Shown piece by piece: positions 9,617-21,814 of a stretch of DNA of 64,000 nucleotides. Position numbers and translations under genes: made by a program. Source of the DNA: Gammaproteobacteria bacterium (lineage in GTDB: Bacteria > Pseudomonadota > Gammaproteobacteria > Pseudomonadales > Azotimanducaceae); assembly GCA_026708185.1 (NCBI GenBank), contig JAPOVK010000025.1, forward strand, positions 1-64,000. The letters are read 5' to 3'. The notes below the pieces were generated by a model that saw only the letters and a list, made by a program, of their open reading frames with translations, was not told where the DNA came from and did not search any database. How positions within the stretch are numbered: position 1 is the first letter of the stretch; each line of letters starts with the position of its first letter.

Positions 9617-9997
9617 TCAGCCCCTGAGAGTCCGCCGCAGGTCCTCAAGCTCCGCGATCAGTTGGCGCACCACGAGCCTCGACTGCGTCTGCTCCTCGGC
9701 GCCCTGCTTGCCGGCCAGGCGCTGCCGCGCGCCATCGATGGTGAACCCCTGGTCGTAGAGCAGTTCGCGGATGCGGCGGACCATGATCACGTCGCGGGGC
9801 TGGTAGTAGCGGCGGTTGCCACGCCGCTTGACGGGATGGAGTTGCTTGAACTCGCGCTCCCAGTAGCGCAGCACATGGGGCTTGACGGCGCAGAGTTCGC
9901 TGACCTCGCCGATCGCAAAGTAGCGCTTGGCGGGGATCGGCGGCAACTGGTCTGCTACCGGCGCTGCGTCCTCAGAAGCCGACGGTCGGTCACTCAT
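9617..9997 (-). CDS. MerR-family transcriptional regulator downstream of ihfA
   Basis: A 126-residue protein with an N-terminal MerR helix-turn-helix (YFAIGEVSELCAVKPHVLRYWEREFKQLHPVKRRGNRRYYQPRDVIMVRRIRELLYDQGFTIDGARQRL) and a short coiled-coil tail. It has no C-terminal effector domain or metal-binding cysteines. The family member that sits directly after ihfA is conserved in many gammaproteobacteria, but its regulon is unknown. The ATG at 9997 has a plausible GGCGAG ribosome site. It is the last gene of the infC-ihfA operon, 20 bases after ihfA. Confidence 0.9.
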   Translation of the reverse strand: MSDRPSASEDAAPVADQLPPIPAKRYFAIGEVSELCAVKPHVLRYWEREFKQLHPVKRRGNRRYYQPRDVIMVRRIRELLYDQGFTIDGARQRLAGKQGAEEQTQSRLVVRQLIAELEDLRRTLRG

Positions 9998-10017
9998 CGA
10001 CTCGCCGCCGACCTGAA

Positions 10018-10326
10018 CTAGCCCGATTCGTCGCGCGGGACGTAGCCCACGACGCGGGCGCGCAGCTTCTGCCCCGGACGGAAGGTGACGACCCGTCGCG
10101 CCGTCACCGTCTTGGCCTCGCCAGTACGCGGATTGCGGCCGGGGCGTTCCTTCTTGTCGCGCAGGTCGAAATTGCCGAATCCCGAGAGCTTCACCGGTTC
10201 GTTGGCGGCAAGCGAGGCGCGTATTTCCTCGAAGAAGGACGCGACGATTTCCTTCGCCTCCCGCTTGTTGAATCCGTGGACCTCGACCAGCCTTTCGGCC
10301 AGCCGCGCCTTGCTCAATGCCCCCAA
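10018..10326 (-). CDS. ihfA: Integration host factor subunit alpha
   Basis: The 102-residue product aligns over its whole length with IhfA ([34 protein letters not shown], then [14 protein letters not shown], then [10 protein letters not shown]). IHF bends DNA at a degenerate consensus and acts in transcription, replication and recombination. The TTG at 10326 is chosen because it gives MGALSKAR, matching the IhfA N-terminus of Pseudomonas. Farther upstream starts would read through the tandem hairpins. It follows pheT after a 100-bp gap containing two palindromes and precedes merR. Confidence 0.96.
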   Translation of the reverse strand: MGALSKARLAERLVEVHGFNKREAKEIVASFFEEIRASLAANEPVKLSGFGNFDLRDKKERPGRNPRTGEAKTVTARRVVTFRPGQKLRARVVGYVPRDESG

Positions 10327-10349
10327 AACCCAACCCACTCCGGTGAAGG

Positions 10350-10371
10350 CGCGTCGCCTACCGGCGACGCG
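10350..10371. repeat. Perfect hairpin, 9-bp stem, upstream copy of a tandem pair
   Basis: CGCGTCGCC, loop TACC, GGCGACGCG. Its stem sequence is identical to that of the next hairpin (10376-10397), and its first eight bases (CGCGTCGC) recur in the nuoN-nuoM gap hairpin at 17079-17098. Confidence 0.75.
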
Positions 10372-10375
10372 TACG

Positions 10376-10397
10376 CGCGTCGCCTGGCGGCGACGCG
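10376..10397. repeat. Perfect hairpin, 9-bp stem, second tandem copy
   Basis: CGCGTCGCC, loop TGGC, GGCGACGCG. Only the 4-base loop differs from the copy at 10350-10371, and four bases separate the two. It lies between pheT and ihfA. Two such stems in a 100-bp gap suggest a 3'-end stabilising or terminating role, or a small mobile repeat. Confidence 0.75.
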
Positions 10398-10426
10398 GAT
10401 GGAGACGCCGCTCGGGTTGACCAAAC

Positions 10427-14329
<3,903 letters not shown>

Positions 14330-14333
14330 GGCG

Positions 14334-14534
14334 CTACCTCCCCTTCTTGGGGATCATGCGCTTGACAGCCGGCAGGTCCGCCGGGGACACCGCATTGAAC
14401 CCTTTGAGGCGACGCTTTCGCTTCGGCGCCATCTTGGTGAGGATGTGGGCCTTGTTGGTGCGCTTGTGCTTGAAGCCGTTCGCAGTCCGGCGGAAGCGCT
14501 TCGCAGCCCCACGATTGGTCTTGAGCTTTGGCAT
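14334..14534 (-). CDS. rpmI: 50S ribosomal protein L35
   Basis: The 66-residue product matches L35 ([35 protein letters not shown]). The gene lies between infC and rplT, as in nearly all bacteria with this operon. The 203-bp gap upstream (14535-14737) holds three tandem palindromes and a larger inverted repeat, so the leader differs from the short E. coli leader where L20 binds. A ribosome site (GGAG) precedes the ATG. Confidence 0.97.
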   Translation of the reverse strand: MPKLKTNRGAAKRFRRTANGFKHKRTNKAHILTKMAPKRKRRLKGFNAVSPADLPAVKRMIPKKGR

Positions 14535-14580
14535 GAATTTCTCCGTTGTCTTGGACGTCTCTTAACGTCGCATAAGCGAA

Positions 14581-14607
14581 TAGCCGCGGTCAGCCAGCCA
14601 GCGGCTA
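14581..14607. repeat. Inverted repeat in the rpmI leader
   Basis: TAGCCGC and GCGGCTA flank a 13-base loop rich in CAGC repeats, in the infC-rpmI gap. It may belong to an L20-type translational control region; this is inference from position only. Confidence 0.45.
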
Positions 14608-14666
14608 CGCGTTTCTTTTTTGCAGGATCCAGCGCAAGTCCCGCGCGTCGCAGTCGCATGGACTTG

Positions 14667-14689
14667 GAGAATTCGCGAAGCGAATTCTC
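14667..14689. repeat. Perfect hairpin with triloop, first of three
   Basis: GAGAATTCGC, loop GAA, GCGAATTCTC. It is the first in a row of three hairpins with three-base loops, 25-70 bases after infC on the minus strand. A hairpin with similar GAGAA arms lies at 17102-17122. Confidence 0.7.
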
Positions 14690-14692
14690 GAC

Positions 14693-14711
14693 CGGACCGC
14701 CCTGCGGTCCG
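14693..14711. repeat. Perfect hairpin with triloop, second of three
   Basis: CGGACCGC, loop CCT, GCGGTCCG. It starts three bases after the first hairpin, and the third follows after two bases. The stems differ but loop size and spacing are shared. Confidence 0.7.
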
Positions 14712-14713
14712 CA

Positions 14714-14732
14714 GCGACCGCGAAGCGGTCGC
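14714..14732. repeat. Perfect hairpin with triloop, third of three, identical to one at 63902
   Basis: GCGACCGC, loop GAA, GCGGTCGC. Its reverse complement is exactly the sequence at 63902-63920, so this 19-bp element occurs twice, about 49 kb apart. It ends five bases before the infC stop codon region on the opposite strand. Confidence 0.75.
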
Positions 14733-14737
14733 GTCGC

Positions 14738-15283
14738 CTACTTGCCGCGACGCTTGGGGGCTAGGACCATGGTCAACTGGCGTCCTTCGAGGCGGGGTTC
14801 GGTCTCCACGTTGGCCAACGGCTCAAGGTCGCCTTCGATCCGCTTCAGCAGGGTGGCACCGAATTCCGGATGTGCCATCTCGCGGCCCTTGAACCGCAAG
14901 CTGATCTTCGCCTTGTCGCCTTCCTCCAGGAAGCGTATGAGGTTGCGCAGTTTCACCTGGTAGTCGCCCTCTTCGGTACCAAGCCGGAACCGCACTTCCT
15001 TGACATGGGTCTGTTTCTGTCGCTTGCGCTGTGCGGCCTTCGCCTTCTTCTTGTCGAAAAGGTGCTTGCCGTAGTCCATCACCTTGACCACCGGCGGATC
15101 AGCATCCGGGGCGATCAACACCAAGTCGAGGCCCGCACTTCTCGCCTCGGCGAGCGCATCCTCGCGGGGCACGATGCCAACTTGCTTGCCGTCCGAAGCG
15201 ATCAGGCGCACCCGGTATGCGCGGATGTCCTCATTCAGTACCGCCCGGTCGGCGACCAAAGTCCTAGCGTTCGATCTCTTGAT
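14738..15283 (-). CDS. infC: Translation initiation factor IF-3, AUC start
   Basis: The product is 181 residues if translation begins at ATC 15281-15283, giving [28 protein letters not shown]. coli IF-3 is 180. GAGGAG lies six bases upstream of the ATC, whereas the first common start in frame, TTG 15259, has a poor site and cuts eight residues. The body is typical ([80 protein letters not shown]). IF-3 inspects start codons and in E. coli represses its own AUU-initiated mRNA; the same feedback is likely here. thrS, its usual upstream neighbour, is absent from this window. Confidence 0.93.
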   Translation of the reverse strand: MKRSNARTLVADRAVLNEDIRAYRVRLIASDGKQVGIVPREDALAEARSAGLDLVLIAPDADPPVVKVMDYGKHLFDKKKAKAAQRKRQKQTHVKEVRFRLGTEEGDYQVKLRNLIRFLEEGDKAKISLRFKGREMAHPEFGATLLKRIEGDLEPLANVETEPRLEGRQLTMVLAPKRRGK

Positions 15284-15408
15284 ACACGTCTCCTCGTAGG
15301 GGCTTAGGCTAGCGCACCCGGTAGGGCGCGCCGCCGCCCAACTTGCTTAGCACACTCCATCGACATCCGCAACGCCCAGTCGGGCATCGCGAATCCGAAG
15401 CGGCGCGA

Positions 15409-15437
15409 ATTCTAATGGTGCCACCTCAGCCAAACAA
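15409..15437 (-). promoter_or_regulatory. Candidate infC promoter
   Basis: On the minus strand TTGTTT (15432-15437), 17 bases and TAGAAT (15409-15414) precede infC by about 125 bases. TAGAAT fits the -10 consensus at five of six positions; the -35 is weak. It would place a long leader before the AUC start. Confidence 0.4.
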
Positions 15438-15498
15438 CAGACGTTCTCTCGTGCAGATGTAGGAAATCGTCTATTCGTGATGGCCCAAGGTAGGGGGT

Positions 15499-15575
15499 TG
15501 GTAGGCGCGATTGGATTCGAACCAACGACCCCCACCATGTCAAGGTGATGCTCTAACCAACTGAGCTACGCGCCT
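15499..15575 (-). tRNA. tRNA-Val (anticodon GAC)
   Basis: A 77-nt cloverleaf with encoded CCA. The 7-bp acceptor AGGCGCG pairs with CGCGCCT, the D stem is GCTC/GAGC, the anticodon stem is TCACC/GGTGG with loop TTGACAT, and the T arm is GTTGG-TTCGAAT-CCAAT. Anticodon GAC reads GUC and GUU. It lies between nuoN and infC on the same strand. Confidence 0.97.
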
Positions 15576-15601
15576 GAGCCGACCCGAAGTCTAGCAGATT
15601 G

Positions 15602-15618
15602 GCGGGGTACGTTCCCGC
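15602..15618 (-). terminator. Candidate hairpin after nuoN
   Basis: GCGGG and CCCGC flank a 7-base spacer 15 bases past the nuoN stop, before tRNA-Val. No U-run follows. It may end or slow the nuo transcript. Confidence 0.35.
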
Positions 15619-15632
15619 GACACCAGATGCCG

Positions 15633-17063
15633 TCACGGCCCGCCGAGCGCGCGGACGAAGTCGACCACCGGCGACGGGAAGACGCCGAGGACGATGATCG
15701 AGGCCCCGAGAACCACGACCGAGACCACGCCTTCCCAGGCAACCGGCGGCGCTTGCGTCTCGGCCTCCGGGCGCTTGGTCATGGCGAACACGATGCGCAG
15801 GTAGTAGTAGATGCCGATGGCACTGCCGACGATGAGCGCCCAGACCAGAATCCACGCCGCTCCATCCACGCCAGCGGCTACCAGGTAGAACTTCGCGATG
15901 AACCCCACGGTGAGGGGAATGCCTGCGAGAGAAAGCGCCGCCGCGGCGAGCACCGCGGCAAGGACGGGCCGGCGCCAAAACAGCCCATCGTAGGCCGTCA
16001 ACTCCTCGGCATCCTCATCCGCGTTGGACAACACCGTCACGACCCCGAACGCAGCCAGCGTCATCAGCACGTAGCCGGCCAGATAGACCAGCGCCGTTTC
16101 CACGCCGAACGATCGAACCTCAGGCGTCGCCGCGACGACCACGGCGATCAACAGGTAGCCCATGTGAGCGATCGACGAATACGCCAATAGGCGCTTGATG
16201 TTGATCTGGAGGAGCGCCAAAAAGTTGCCAGCGATCATCGACAGCACGGCTACGACCACGATCACGTTGCGTAGCACCTCGGCATCCACGACGCCGACGG
16301 CGAGCGCGTAGCGCATGAGGACGGCGAAGACCGCGGCTTTCGACACCGTCGCGACAAAGCCCGTCACGGGCGCAGGTGCCCCCTGGTACACGTCGGGCGT
16401 CCACATGTGGAACGGTACGAGCGAAAGCTTGAAGAAAACGCCGATCAACAGCATGGCCTGGCCCACGGCGAGAAGCAGTTGTTCGTTCCGGCCCACCTCC
16501 CCGGCCGGGACGAACTCGAGGGTGCCCGTCACCACGTAGATCAGGGCCATGCCGAAGAGCATGGTGCTCGTGCCGGCCCCGGACAGGACCAGGTACTTGG
16601 CGGCGGCTTCGAGCGGACCGCGACCTTCCTGGGGGTAGGCGATCATGGCGTAGAGCGAGATCGACAGCACCTCGATCCCGAGCAGGAAACCGGCGAAGTG
16701 ATCGGTGGCAGCAGTGACGACCGCGCCGAGCGTCGCCACCAAGAGCAGGATGTAGAACTCCTGGGCATGGGCCGCCCGGGGCTTCAGGTAGCGGTACGAC
16801 AGGACCGCTGTCGCCACGGCGGCAAACGCGACGAGGCCGTGGAAGAAGAGCGCATAGCCATCGATCTCCAATAGACCATCGATGTCTTGCGTTCCCGCCC
16901 CGAGAGCCAACGGCGTGACCGCGATCGTCGCCGCCAAGACCACCAAAGCGCCGAGGAAAGCGACCGCGCCGGACCGCAGCCACGCGACGACGATGAGCAG
17001 GACGACGATGCCGCCCGAGAGCACGAGCAAGGGCAACAGCGCCGATATCTGCGCCGCCGTCAT
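15633..17063 (-). CDS. nuoN: NADH-quinone oxidoreductase subunit N
   Basis: The 476-residue protein has about fourteen membrane helices and the antiporter-like signature LLAYSSIAHMGYLLIAV with a conserved charged helix (KLSLVPFHMWTPDVYQGAPAPVTGFVATVSKAA). NuoN is one of three proton-pumping antiporter-like subunits of complex I. The ATG at 17063 gives MTAAQISALLP; an in-frame start farther upstream would cover the hairpins of the nuoM-nuoN gap. It is the last nuo gene, and a 57-bp gap leads to tRNA-Val. Confidence 0.96.
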   Translation of the reverse strand: MTAAQISALLPLLVLSGGIVVLLIVVAWLRSGAVAFLGALVVLAATIAVTPLALGAGTQDIDGLLEIDGYALFFHGLVAFAAVATAVLSYRYLKPRAAHAQEFYILLLVATLGAVVTAATDHFAGFLLGIEVLSISLYAMIAYPQEGRGPLEAAAKYLVLSGAGTSTMLFGMALIYVVTGTLEFVPAGEVGRNEQLLLAVGQAMLLIGVFFKLSLVPFHMWTPDVYQGAPAPVTGFVATVSKAAVFAVLMRYALAVGVVDAEVLRNVIVVVAVLSMIAGNFLALLQINIKRLLAYSSIAHMGYLLIAVVVAATPEVRSFGVETALVYLAGYVLMTLAAFGVVTVLSNADEDAEELTAYDGLFWRRPVLAAVLAAAALSLAGIPLTVGFIAKFYLVAAGVDGAAWILVWALIVGSAIGIYYYLRIVFAMTKRPEAETQAPPVAWEGVVSVVVLGASIIVLGVFPSPVVDFVRALGGP

Positions 17064-17078
17064 GGCAACACACCGAGG

Positions 17079-17098
17079 CGCGTCGCTGCCGCGACGCG
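17079..17098. repeat. Perfect hairpin in nuoM-nuoN gap, first of three
   Basis: CGCGTCGC, loop TGCC, GCGACGCG. The stem matches the first eight bases of the tandem pair at 10350-10397. Confidence 0.7.
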
Positions 17099-17101
17099 TT
17101 C

Positions 17102-17122
17102 GAGAAATGCTCCGCATTTCTC
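17102..17122. repeat. Perfect hairpin in nuoM-nuoN gap, second of three
   Basis: GAGAAATGC, loop TCC, GCATTTCTC, three bases after the first. Its arms start with GAGAA like those at 14667-14689. Confidence 0.7.
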
Positions 17123-17123
17123 C

Positions 17124-17137
17124 CACCGGCTTCGGTG
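17124..17137. repeat. Short hairpin in nuoM-nuoN gap, third of three
   Basis: CACCG, loop GCTT, CGGTG. Three stems within 60 bases fill most of the 104-bp gap between nuoM and nuoN. Confidence 0.55.
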
Positions 17138-17167
17138 ATGCAACCTGTCAGTAAACATCCGTCACTC

Positions 17168-18622
17168 TCAAGGCATCAGGGTTGCGATCGTGGCACCGGC
17201 GAGGTCGAGCACGGGCTGCGGATACACACCGACCCACACCAACGCGCCGGCCATCAGGATCATGACGCTCATGTCCCGTGCGCCGAAGTCGGGCATCGCG
17301 GCCACGTCAGGGTTCGGCGTGCCCTGGAAGGATCGTTGCATCAGGTAGAGGCCGTAAACGGCCGCCACCACGATGCCGACTGTCGCCGCGACAGCGAGCG
17401 GCACGTTCTTCCCGAAAGCGCCCAGGAGCGCCAGGAACTCGCCCACGAAGTTGCCGAGACCGGGCATTCCTACCGACGCAACGACGAAGAACAGGGTCAT
17501 CACGCCCATGCGCGGAGCGTGCACCCACAGCCCGCCCATGCGGGACATCTCCCGGGTGTGCAGCCGGTGCTGGAGGGCGCCGGCCATCATGAACAGGGCG
17601 GCGGTGGAGAAGCCGTGCGCCACCATTGTGACGACCGCGCCCTGCAAGCCGACCTCGTTGAAGGCGTAGACGCCGATCAGGATGAATCCCATGTGCGCGA
17701 TAGAACTGTACGCAACTAGGCGCTTGAAGTCGGATTGGCTGAAGGCCATGAAGCCGCCGTAGAGGATGCTCACCACGCCGAGCAGCATCGCCCAGAACGA
17801 AAAGTCCAGGGAGGCTTCTGGAAACAGCGGCACGGCGATGCGTATCAACCCGTAGGCCCCGGTTTTCAGCAGGATTCCCGCCAGGATGACGCTGCCCGCC
17901 GTGGGGGCCTGCGTGTGCGCATCGGGTAGCCACGTGTGAACCGGCACCGACGGCAGCTTGGTCGCGAAGGCGGCGAAAAAGCCCAGCATCAGCCACATCG
18001 CGATCCCCGGATCGATGTCGGCGGCTAGGAGGTCCTTATAGCTGAACGTGATCTCGCCGCCGGCGCGGAAATGGACGAACACCAGCGCCAGGATAGCGAG
18101 CAGCATGAGCAAGCCGCTGATCTGGGTGAACAGGAAGAACTTCATGGACGCGTAGCCCTTGTTCTCGTGCCCCCAGATGGCGATCAGGAAGTACATCGGG
18201 ATCAACATGACTTCCCAGAAGAAGAAGAACAGGAACAGGTCCATGGCTGTGAAAACGCCCACCACCCCGGCCATCACCCAGAGGATGTTGAACTGGAAGA
18301 ACCCGTGACCCGATTCGATCTCGTCCCACGACGAGACCACCGCGATGATGCCGAGAAACATCGTCAGCGCCACCATCAAGAGGCTCAAGCCGTCCATCGA
18401 CAGCGCGACGCTGATGCCGAAACGCGGGATCCACTCAATGTGCTGCGCGGCGTACAAACCCGTCGCCGCCGGCCCGCCAAGCCACTCGCTGATGGTCCAC
18501 GCCAACCCGACAGCGAAAGCAAGCAGGCTCACGACGCGCGGCGCATTGGCCCCGACGAAACGCTCGGACGCCCAGGCGAGGACGCCGGCCACAAGCAGCA
18601 GCAGGACGACCGCGAGAATCAC
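17168..18622 (-). CDS. nuoM: NADH-quinone oxidoreductase subunit M
   Basis: This 484-residue membrane subunit has the complex-I antiporter motifs: FFFFFWEVMLIPMYFLIAIWG, KLPSVPVHTWLPDAHTQAPTAGSVILAGILLKTGAYG and SSIAHMGFILIGVYAF. It pumps protons in the membrane arm beside NuoL and NuoN. The GTG at 18622 overlaps the nuoL stop (GTGA) and gives MILAVVLLLL, a typical hydrophobic N-terminus; longer open frames run into nuoL. It is followed by the palindrome cluster. Confidence 0.96.
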   Translation of the reverse strand: MILAVVLLLLVAGVLAWASERFVGANAPRVVSLLAFAVGLAWTISEWLGGPAATGLYAAQHIEWIPRFGISVALSMDGLSLLMVALTMFLGIIAVVSSWDEIESGHGFFQFNILWVMAGVVGVFTAMDLFLFFFFWEVMLIPMYFLIAIWGHENKGYASMKFFLFTQISGLLMLLAILALVFVHFRAGGEITFSYKDLLAADIDPGIAMWLMLGFFAAFATKLPSVPVHTWLPDAHTQAPTAGSVILAGILLKTGAYGLIRIAVPLFPEASLDFSFWAMLLGVVSILYGGFMAFSQSDFKRLVAYSSIAHMGFILIGVYAFNEVGLQGAVVTMVAHGFSTAALFMMAGALQHRLHTREMSRMGGLWVHAPRMGVMTLFFVVASVGMPGLGNFVGEFLALLGAFGKNVPLAVAATVGIVVAAVYGLYLMQRSFQGTPNPDVAAMPDFGARDMSVMILMAGALVWVGVYPQPVLDLAGATIATLMP

Positions 18623-20451
18623 AGGACTTCCAGCACGATCAGGAGCACCAGCACGAGACCTAGGCCTAGGTTGGCCGCATACCAACGCAGCCGCCCGGTC
18701 TGCGTCAGCGCGCCGACGTAATGCAGTCCGCGAGCCAGCGCGGCGGCGATCCGGAAGACGAGGTCGACGACGTCGTTCTTGTTGATCCGGGCCATGGCAA
18801 CGAACGGCTTGACGAAGACGCGGTCGTAGACCCAGTCGAAGCCCCAGCCCCCGTGCCAGTAGCGGCGCAGGCCATTTCCTAGGCCCGACTCGACCACCGC
18901 CGAGACATTCACCCGGCCACTGAAGACCACCCAACCGACGAGGACGCCCAAAATCGGCACGGCGATCGTGACCAGAGCGAGCGGCGTGAAGTGGTCCAAA
19001 GGTCCAATCGGCCCGAGCAGGTCGTCGAGGACCGCGATGCCGAACCAACCGCCGCCGATGGATAGGATTCCGAGCACGACGAGCGGCAACCACATGTTGG
19101 CCTTCGAGTCGTCGTGCGGCTCGGTCTTCGCCTGCCCGAAGAACGTCACGATCATCATGCGCGTGGTGTAGAGCGCCGTCATGCCGGCGGCGAGCGCGCC
19201 CCCGCCCCAGTACAGCCAGCCGCCGTTGTCATAGGCCGTCAGCAGGATGGCGTCCTTGCTCGCGAAGCCGGACGTGAGCGGCAGTGCCACCAACGCGGCG
19301 GAGCCGATCGCCATGCTCCAGAACGGGATCGGCAGCTTCTTCCACAGGCCACCCATCTTGAAGATGTCCTGCTCATGGTGCAGGGCGAGGATCACGGACC
19401 CGGATGCGAGGAACAGCAGGGCCTTGAAGAAGGCGTGGGTCATCAAGTGAAAGATCGCTGCGGACCAGGCACCGACGCCGAGCGCCATGAACATGTAGCC
19501 GATCTGGCTCATCGTCGAGTAGGCCAGGATGCGCTTGATGTCCGTCTGGGTCAGCGCCGTGAACGACGAGATCAGCAGCGTTACCAGGCCCACCACCGCG
19601 ACCACATGTTGCGCGTCCGCCGACAGCAGGTACACGTCCTGCATGCGGGCGATCAGGTAGACGCCGGCTGTCACCATGGTCGCGGCATGGATCAGGGCCG
19701 ACACCGGCGTCGGACCCGCCATGGCGTCCGGCAACCAGGTCTGCAACGGAACCTGCGCCGATTTCCCAACGGCGCCGCCGAGCAGCAGCAGACCGATGCC
19801 GGTGGCCATGCCCGGGGTCAACGAGTCCGCATCGGCGAGGATCGCCTGCACCTCCAGGGTCTTGAACTCCCAGAAGAGCAGGAACAGACCAAGGGCCATC
19901 AGCGTATCGCCGACGCGCGTCACGACGAACGCCTTGCGCGCCGCGTAGCCGTTGGCCGGGTCGCGGTGGTAGAAGCCGATGAGCAGGTAACTGCATAGGC
20001 CCACGCCCTCCCAACCGAGGAACAGCGTCAGGAGGTTGTCGCCGAGAACCAGCATCAGCATGGCGAAGACGAACAGGTTCATGTAGGCGAAGAACCGGCT
20101 GTAGCCCTTCGGCTCCTCGTGGTCCTGCCACATGTAGCCGGTCGCGTAGAGGTGGATCAGGAAGCCGACGCCCGTGATGACGCCCGTCATGACCAGCGAC
20201 AGGCTGTCGAGGTAAAGCGTGATCGACGGCGTGAAGTCGCCAACGGCGATCCACGTCCACAGCGGCAGGGAGAACGACGACTGGCCGCTGGCAACGAACT
20301 GCCAGCCGACACCGAGGGCGACGAGGGCGGCCATGCCCACCGAACCCGCACCGACGAACGCCACCACCTTGTCGGGCAACTTGCCCTCGGTGACGAACAG
20401 AACCAGGAAGCCGGCGAGCGGCAGTGCGGGTACGAGCCAGAACCAATCCAT
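18619..20451 (-). CDS. nuoL: NADH-quinone oxidoreductase subunit L
   Basis: The 610-residue subunit carries about sixteen membrane helices, including a C-terminal lateral helix, with the hallmarks FLGWEGVGLCSYLLIGFYHRDP, KSAQVPLQTWLPDAMAGPTPVSALIHAATMVTAGVYL and AYSTMSQIGYMFMALGVG. NuoL forms the distal proton channel of complex I. The ATG at 20451 yields MDWFWLVPALPLAG, a good fit for the NuoL start. It lies four bases after nuoK and overlaps nuoM. Confidence 0.97.
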   Translation of the reverse strand: MDWFWLVPALPLAGFLVLFVTEGKLPDKVVAFVGAGSVGMAALVALGVGWQFVASGQSSFSLPLWTWIAVGDFTPSITLYLDSLSLVMTGVITGVGFLIHLYATGYMWQDHEEPKGYSRFFAYMNLFVFAMLMLVLGDNLLTLFLGWEGVGLCSYLLIGFYHRDPANGYAARKAFVVTRVGDTLMALGLFLLFWEFKTLEVQAILADADSLTPGMATGIGLLLLGGAVGKSAQVPLQTWLPDAMAGPTPVSALIHAATMVTAGVYLIARMQDVYLLSADAQHVVAVVGLVTLLISSFTALTQTDIKRILAYSTMSQIGYMFMALGVGAWSAAIFHLMTHAFFKALLFLASGSVILALHHEQDIFKMGGLWKKLPIPFWSMAIGSAALVALPLTSGFASKDAILLTAYDNGGWLYWGGGALAAGMTALYTTRMMIVTFFGQAKTEPHDDSKANMWLPLVVLGILSIGGGWFGIAVLDDLLGPIGPLDHFTPLALVTIAVPILGVLVGWVVFSGRVNVSAVVESGLGNGLRRYWHGGWGFDWVYDRVFVKPFVAMARINKNDVVDLVFRIAAALARGLHYVGALTQTGRLRWYAANLGLGLVLVLLIVLEVL

Positions 20452-20455
20452 CGCG

Positions 20456-20767
20456 CTACCCGTTGAAGTCGCTCGCCGCGTCGATGTCGAGCGTGTCGAA
20501 GCGTCGCGAGATCTGCAGCACGATGCCGAGTGCCACGGCCACCTCGGCCGCCGCCAGGGCAAGGATGAACATGAACATGATCTGTCCGTCCGGCTGGCCC
20601 CAGACGGCCCCGGCGGCGATGAAGGCGAGGCCGGCCGCATTCATCATGACTTCCAGGGACATCAGCAGGAACATGATGTTGCGGCGTACGAGGACGCCCG
20701 CCAGGCCCAGCAGGAAGAGGATCCCTGCGAGTATCAGAACATGGAAGACCGGAACCTCGATGGCCAT
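20456..20767 (-). CDS. nuoK: NADH-quinone oxidoreductase subunit K
   Basis: The 103-residue protein has three membrane helices and the family's conserved acidic residues ([16 protein letters not shown] and [14 protein letters not shown]). It takes part in the proton channel that links NuoH to the antiporter-like subunits. It begins directly after the nuoJ stop and ends four bases before nuoL. Length and hydrophobicity are as in E. coli NuoK (100 residues). Confidence 0.96.
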   Translation of the reverse strand: MAIEVPVFHVLILAGILFLLGLAGVLVRRNIMFLLMSLEVMMNAAGLAFIAAGAVWGQPDGQIMFMFILALAAAEVAVALGIVLQISRRFDTLDIDAASDFNG

Positions 20768-21295
20768 CTAGGACAGTTCCCGGCGTTCTTCCAAGTACCG
20801 GCGTCCCAAATGGTACGCGCCCACCAGGGCCGCCAGCAGGAGGAAGCCCGCAAGTTCTACGGCCAGGAGGTACGGCCCCTCGCCGAACAAAGCCTCGCCG
20901 ACGGCACGCGGCCCGACCATCTCGCCCTTGGTGTCGACTCCGTCGACGCTCGCGAACGCATACGCGAACACGACCGCCAGGATGGCGACCAGAATGAACG
21001 GGCCAATCCACATCCCCGGTTGCAGCCAGCGGCTCTCGCGCATCACGGACGATCGGCCGAGATTCAGCATCATCACGACGAACAGGAAGAGCACGACGAT
21101 GGCGCCGGCGTAGACGACCACCTCCAGAGCGGCGGCGAACGGTGCCCCCAGCATGAAGAAGATCACCGCCACGGCGAGCAGCGATACGACCAGGTAGATC
21201 AGCGCCCGGGAGGCGTTCTTGCGGGTGATGACGGCTACCGTCGCCCCGATGGCGACGGCGCCAGGAATCCAGAACAGGACGAGGTCCAGGGTCAA
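20768..21295 (-). CDS. nuoJ: NADH-quinone oxidoreductase subunit J
   Basis: The 175-residue subunit has five membrane helices and the motif [25 protein letters not shown] conserved in the family. I chose TTG 21295, which overlaps the nuoI stop as TTGA and has GGAG nine bases upstream; it gives [12 protein letters not shown], a standard NuoJ start. An ATG start exists only deep inside nuoI, and a coding extension would duplicate its bases in another frame. Confidence 0.95.
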   Translation of the reverse strand: MTLDLVLFWIPGAVAIGATVAVITRKNASRALIYLVVSLLAVAVIFFMLGAPFAAALEVVVYAGAIVVLFLFVVMMLNLGRSSVMRESRWLQPGMWIGPFILVAILAVVFAYAFASVDGVDTKGEMVGPRAVGEALFGEGPYLLAVELAGFLLLAALVGAYHLGRRYLEERRELS

Positions 21296-21810
21296 GGCAA
21301 GAGGCTCCGGACGTCCGTCGGCGGGGCCTCGCGCTGCGCTTCCCCTTTGTCCTTGCCGGCGATTGTCTTGCCGGCCACCTGCCAGAAGCTGTAGTCCGGG
21401 TACTTGCCCGGGCCATCGATGAGGAGGTGCTCCTTCTCGTAGACCATGTTGTTGCGGTCGAACTCGCACAGTTCGAAATCCGGCGTGAGCTGGATCGCGT
21501 AGGTCGGGCAAGCCTCTTCGCAAAGGCCGCACATGATGCAGCGCGAGAAGTTGATGCGGAAGAACTCGGGCAGCCAGCGGCCATCCTCCTCGCGCTCGGT
21601 CTTCTGCAGCGCGATGCAGTCCACCGGGCAGGCCACGGCGCAGAGATTGCAGGCCACGCAGCGCTCCTCGCCGTCGGGGTCGCGGGTGAGCACGATGCGC
21701 CCCCGGTAGCGCGGCGCCTGGTAGGGCATCTCCTCGGGGTACTTGACGGTCTCGTTGCGCATGAACGTGTGCTGAAGCACCGTCCACAACGTTCTGAGCT
21801 GGCTCAACAT
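21292..21810 (-). CDS. nuoI: NADH-quinone oxidoreductase subunit I
   Basis: The 172-residue peripheral subunit carries two ferredoxin-type [4Fe-4S] motifs, [15 protein letters not shown] and [15 protein letters not shown], for clusters N6a and N6b that pass electrons from NuoG to NuoB. The N-terminal helix [16 protein letters not shown] attaches to the membrane arm. The gene starts four bases after nuoH. Length fits E. coli NuoI (180). Confidence 0.97.
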   Translation of the reverse strand: MLSQLRTLWTVLQHTFMRNETVKYPEEMPYQAPRYRGRIVLTRDPDGEERCVACNLCAVACPVDCIALQKTEREEDGRWLPEFFRINFSRCIMCGLCEEACPTYAIQLTPDFELCEFDRNNMVYEKEHLLIDGPGKYPDYSFWQVAGKTIAGKDKGEAQREAPPTDVRSLLP

Positions 21811-21814
21811 GCTC

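Noticed and set aside
8780-10021. Long plus-strand open frame of about 410 codons
   Set aside because: It runs opposite to the sigma factor and MerR genes, which have clear motifs; the frame has no family resemblance and is a shadow of high GC content.
10350-10397. Tandem hairpins taken as a CRISPR array
   Set aside because: Only two copies with no spacer-length segments between; they are palindromes in a gap, not direct repeats with unique spacers.
14581-14626. Intrinsic terminator between infC and rpmI
   Set aside because: The hairpin plus T-run would act on the plus strand, where no gene ends; infC, rpmI and rplT are on the minus strand.
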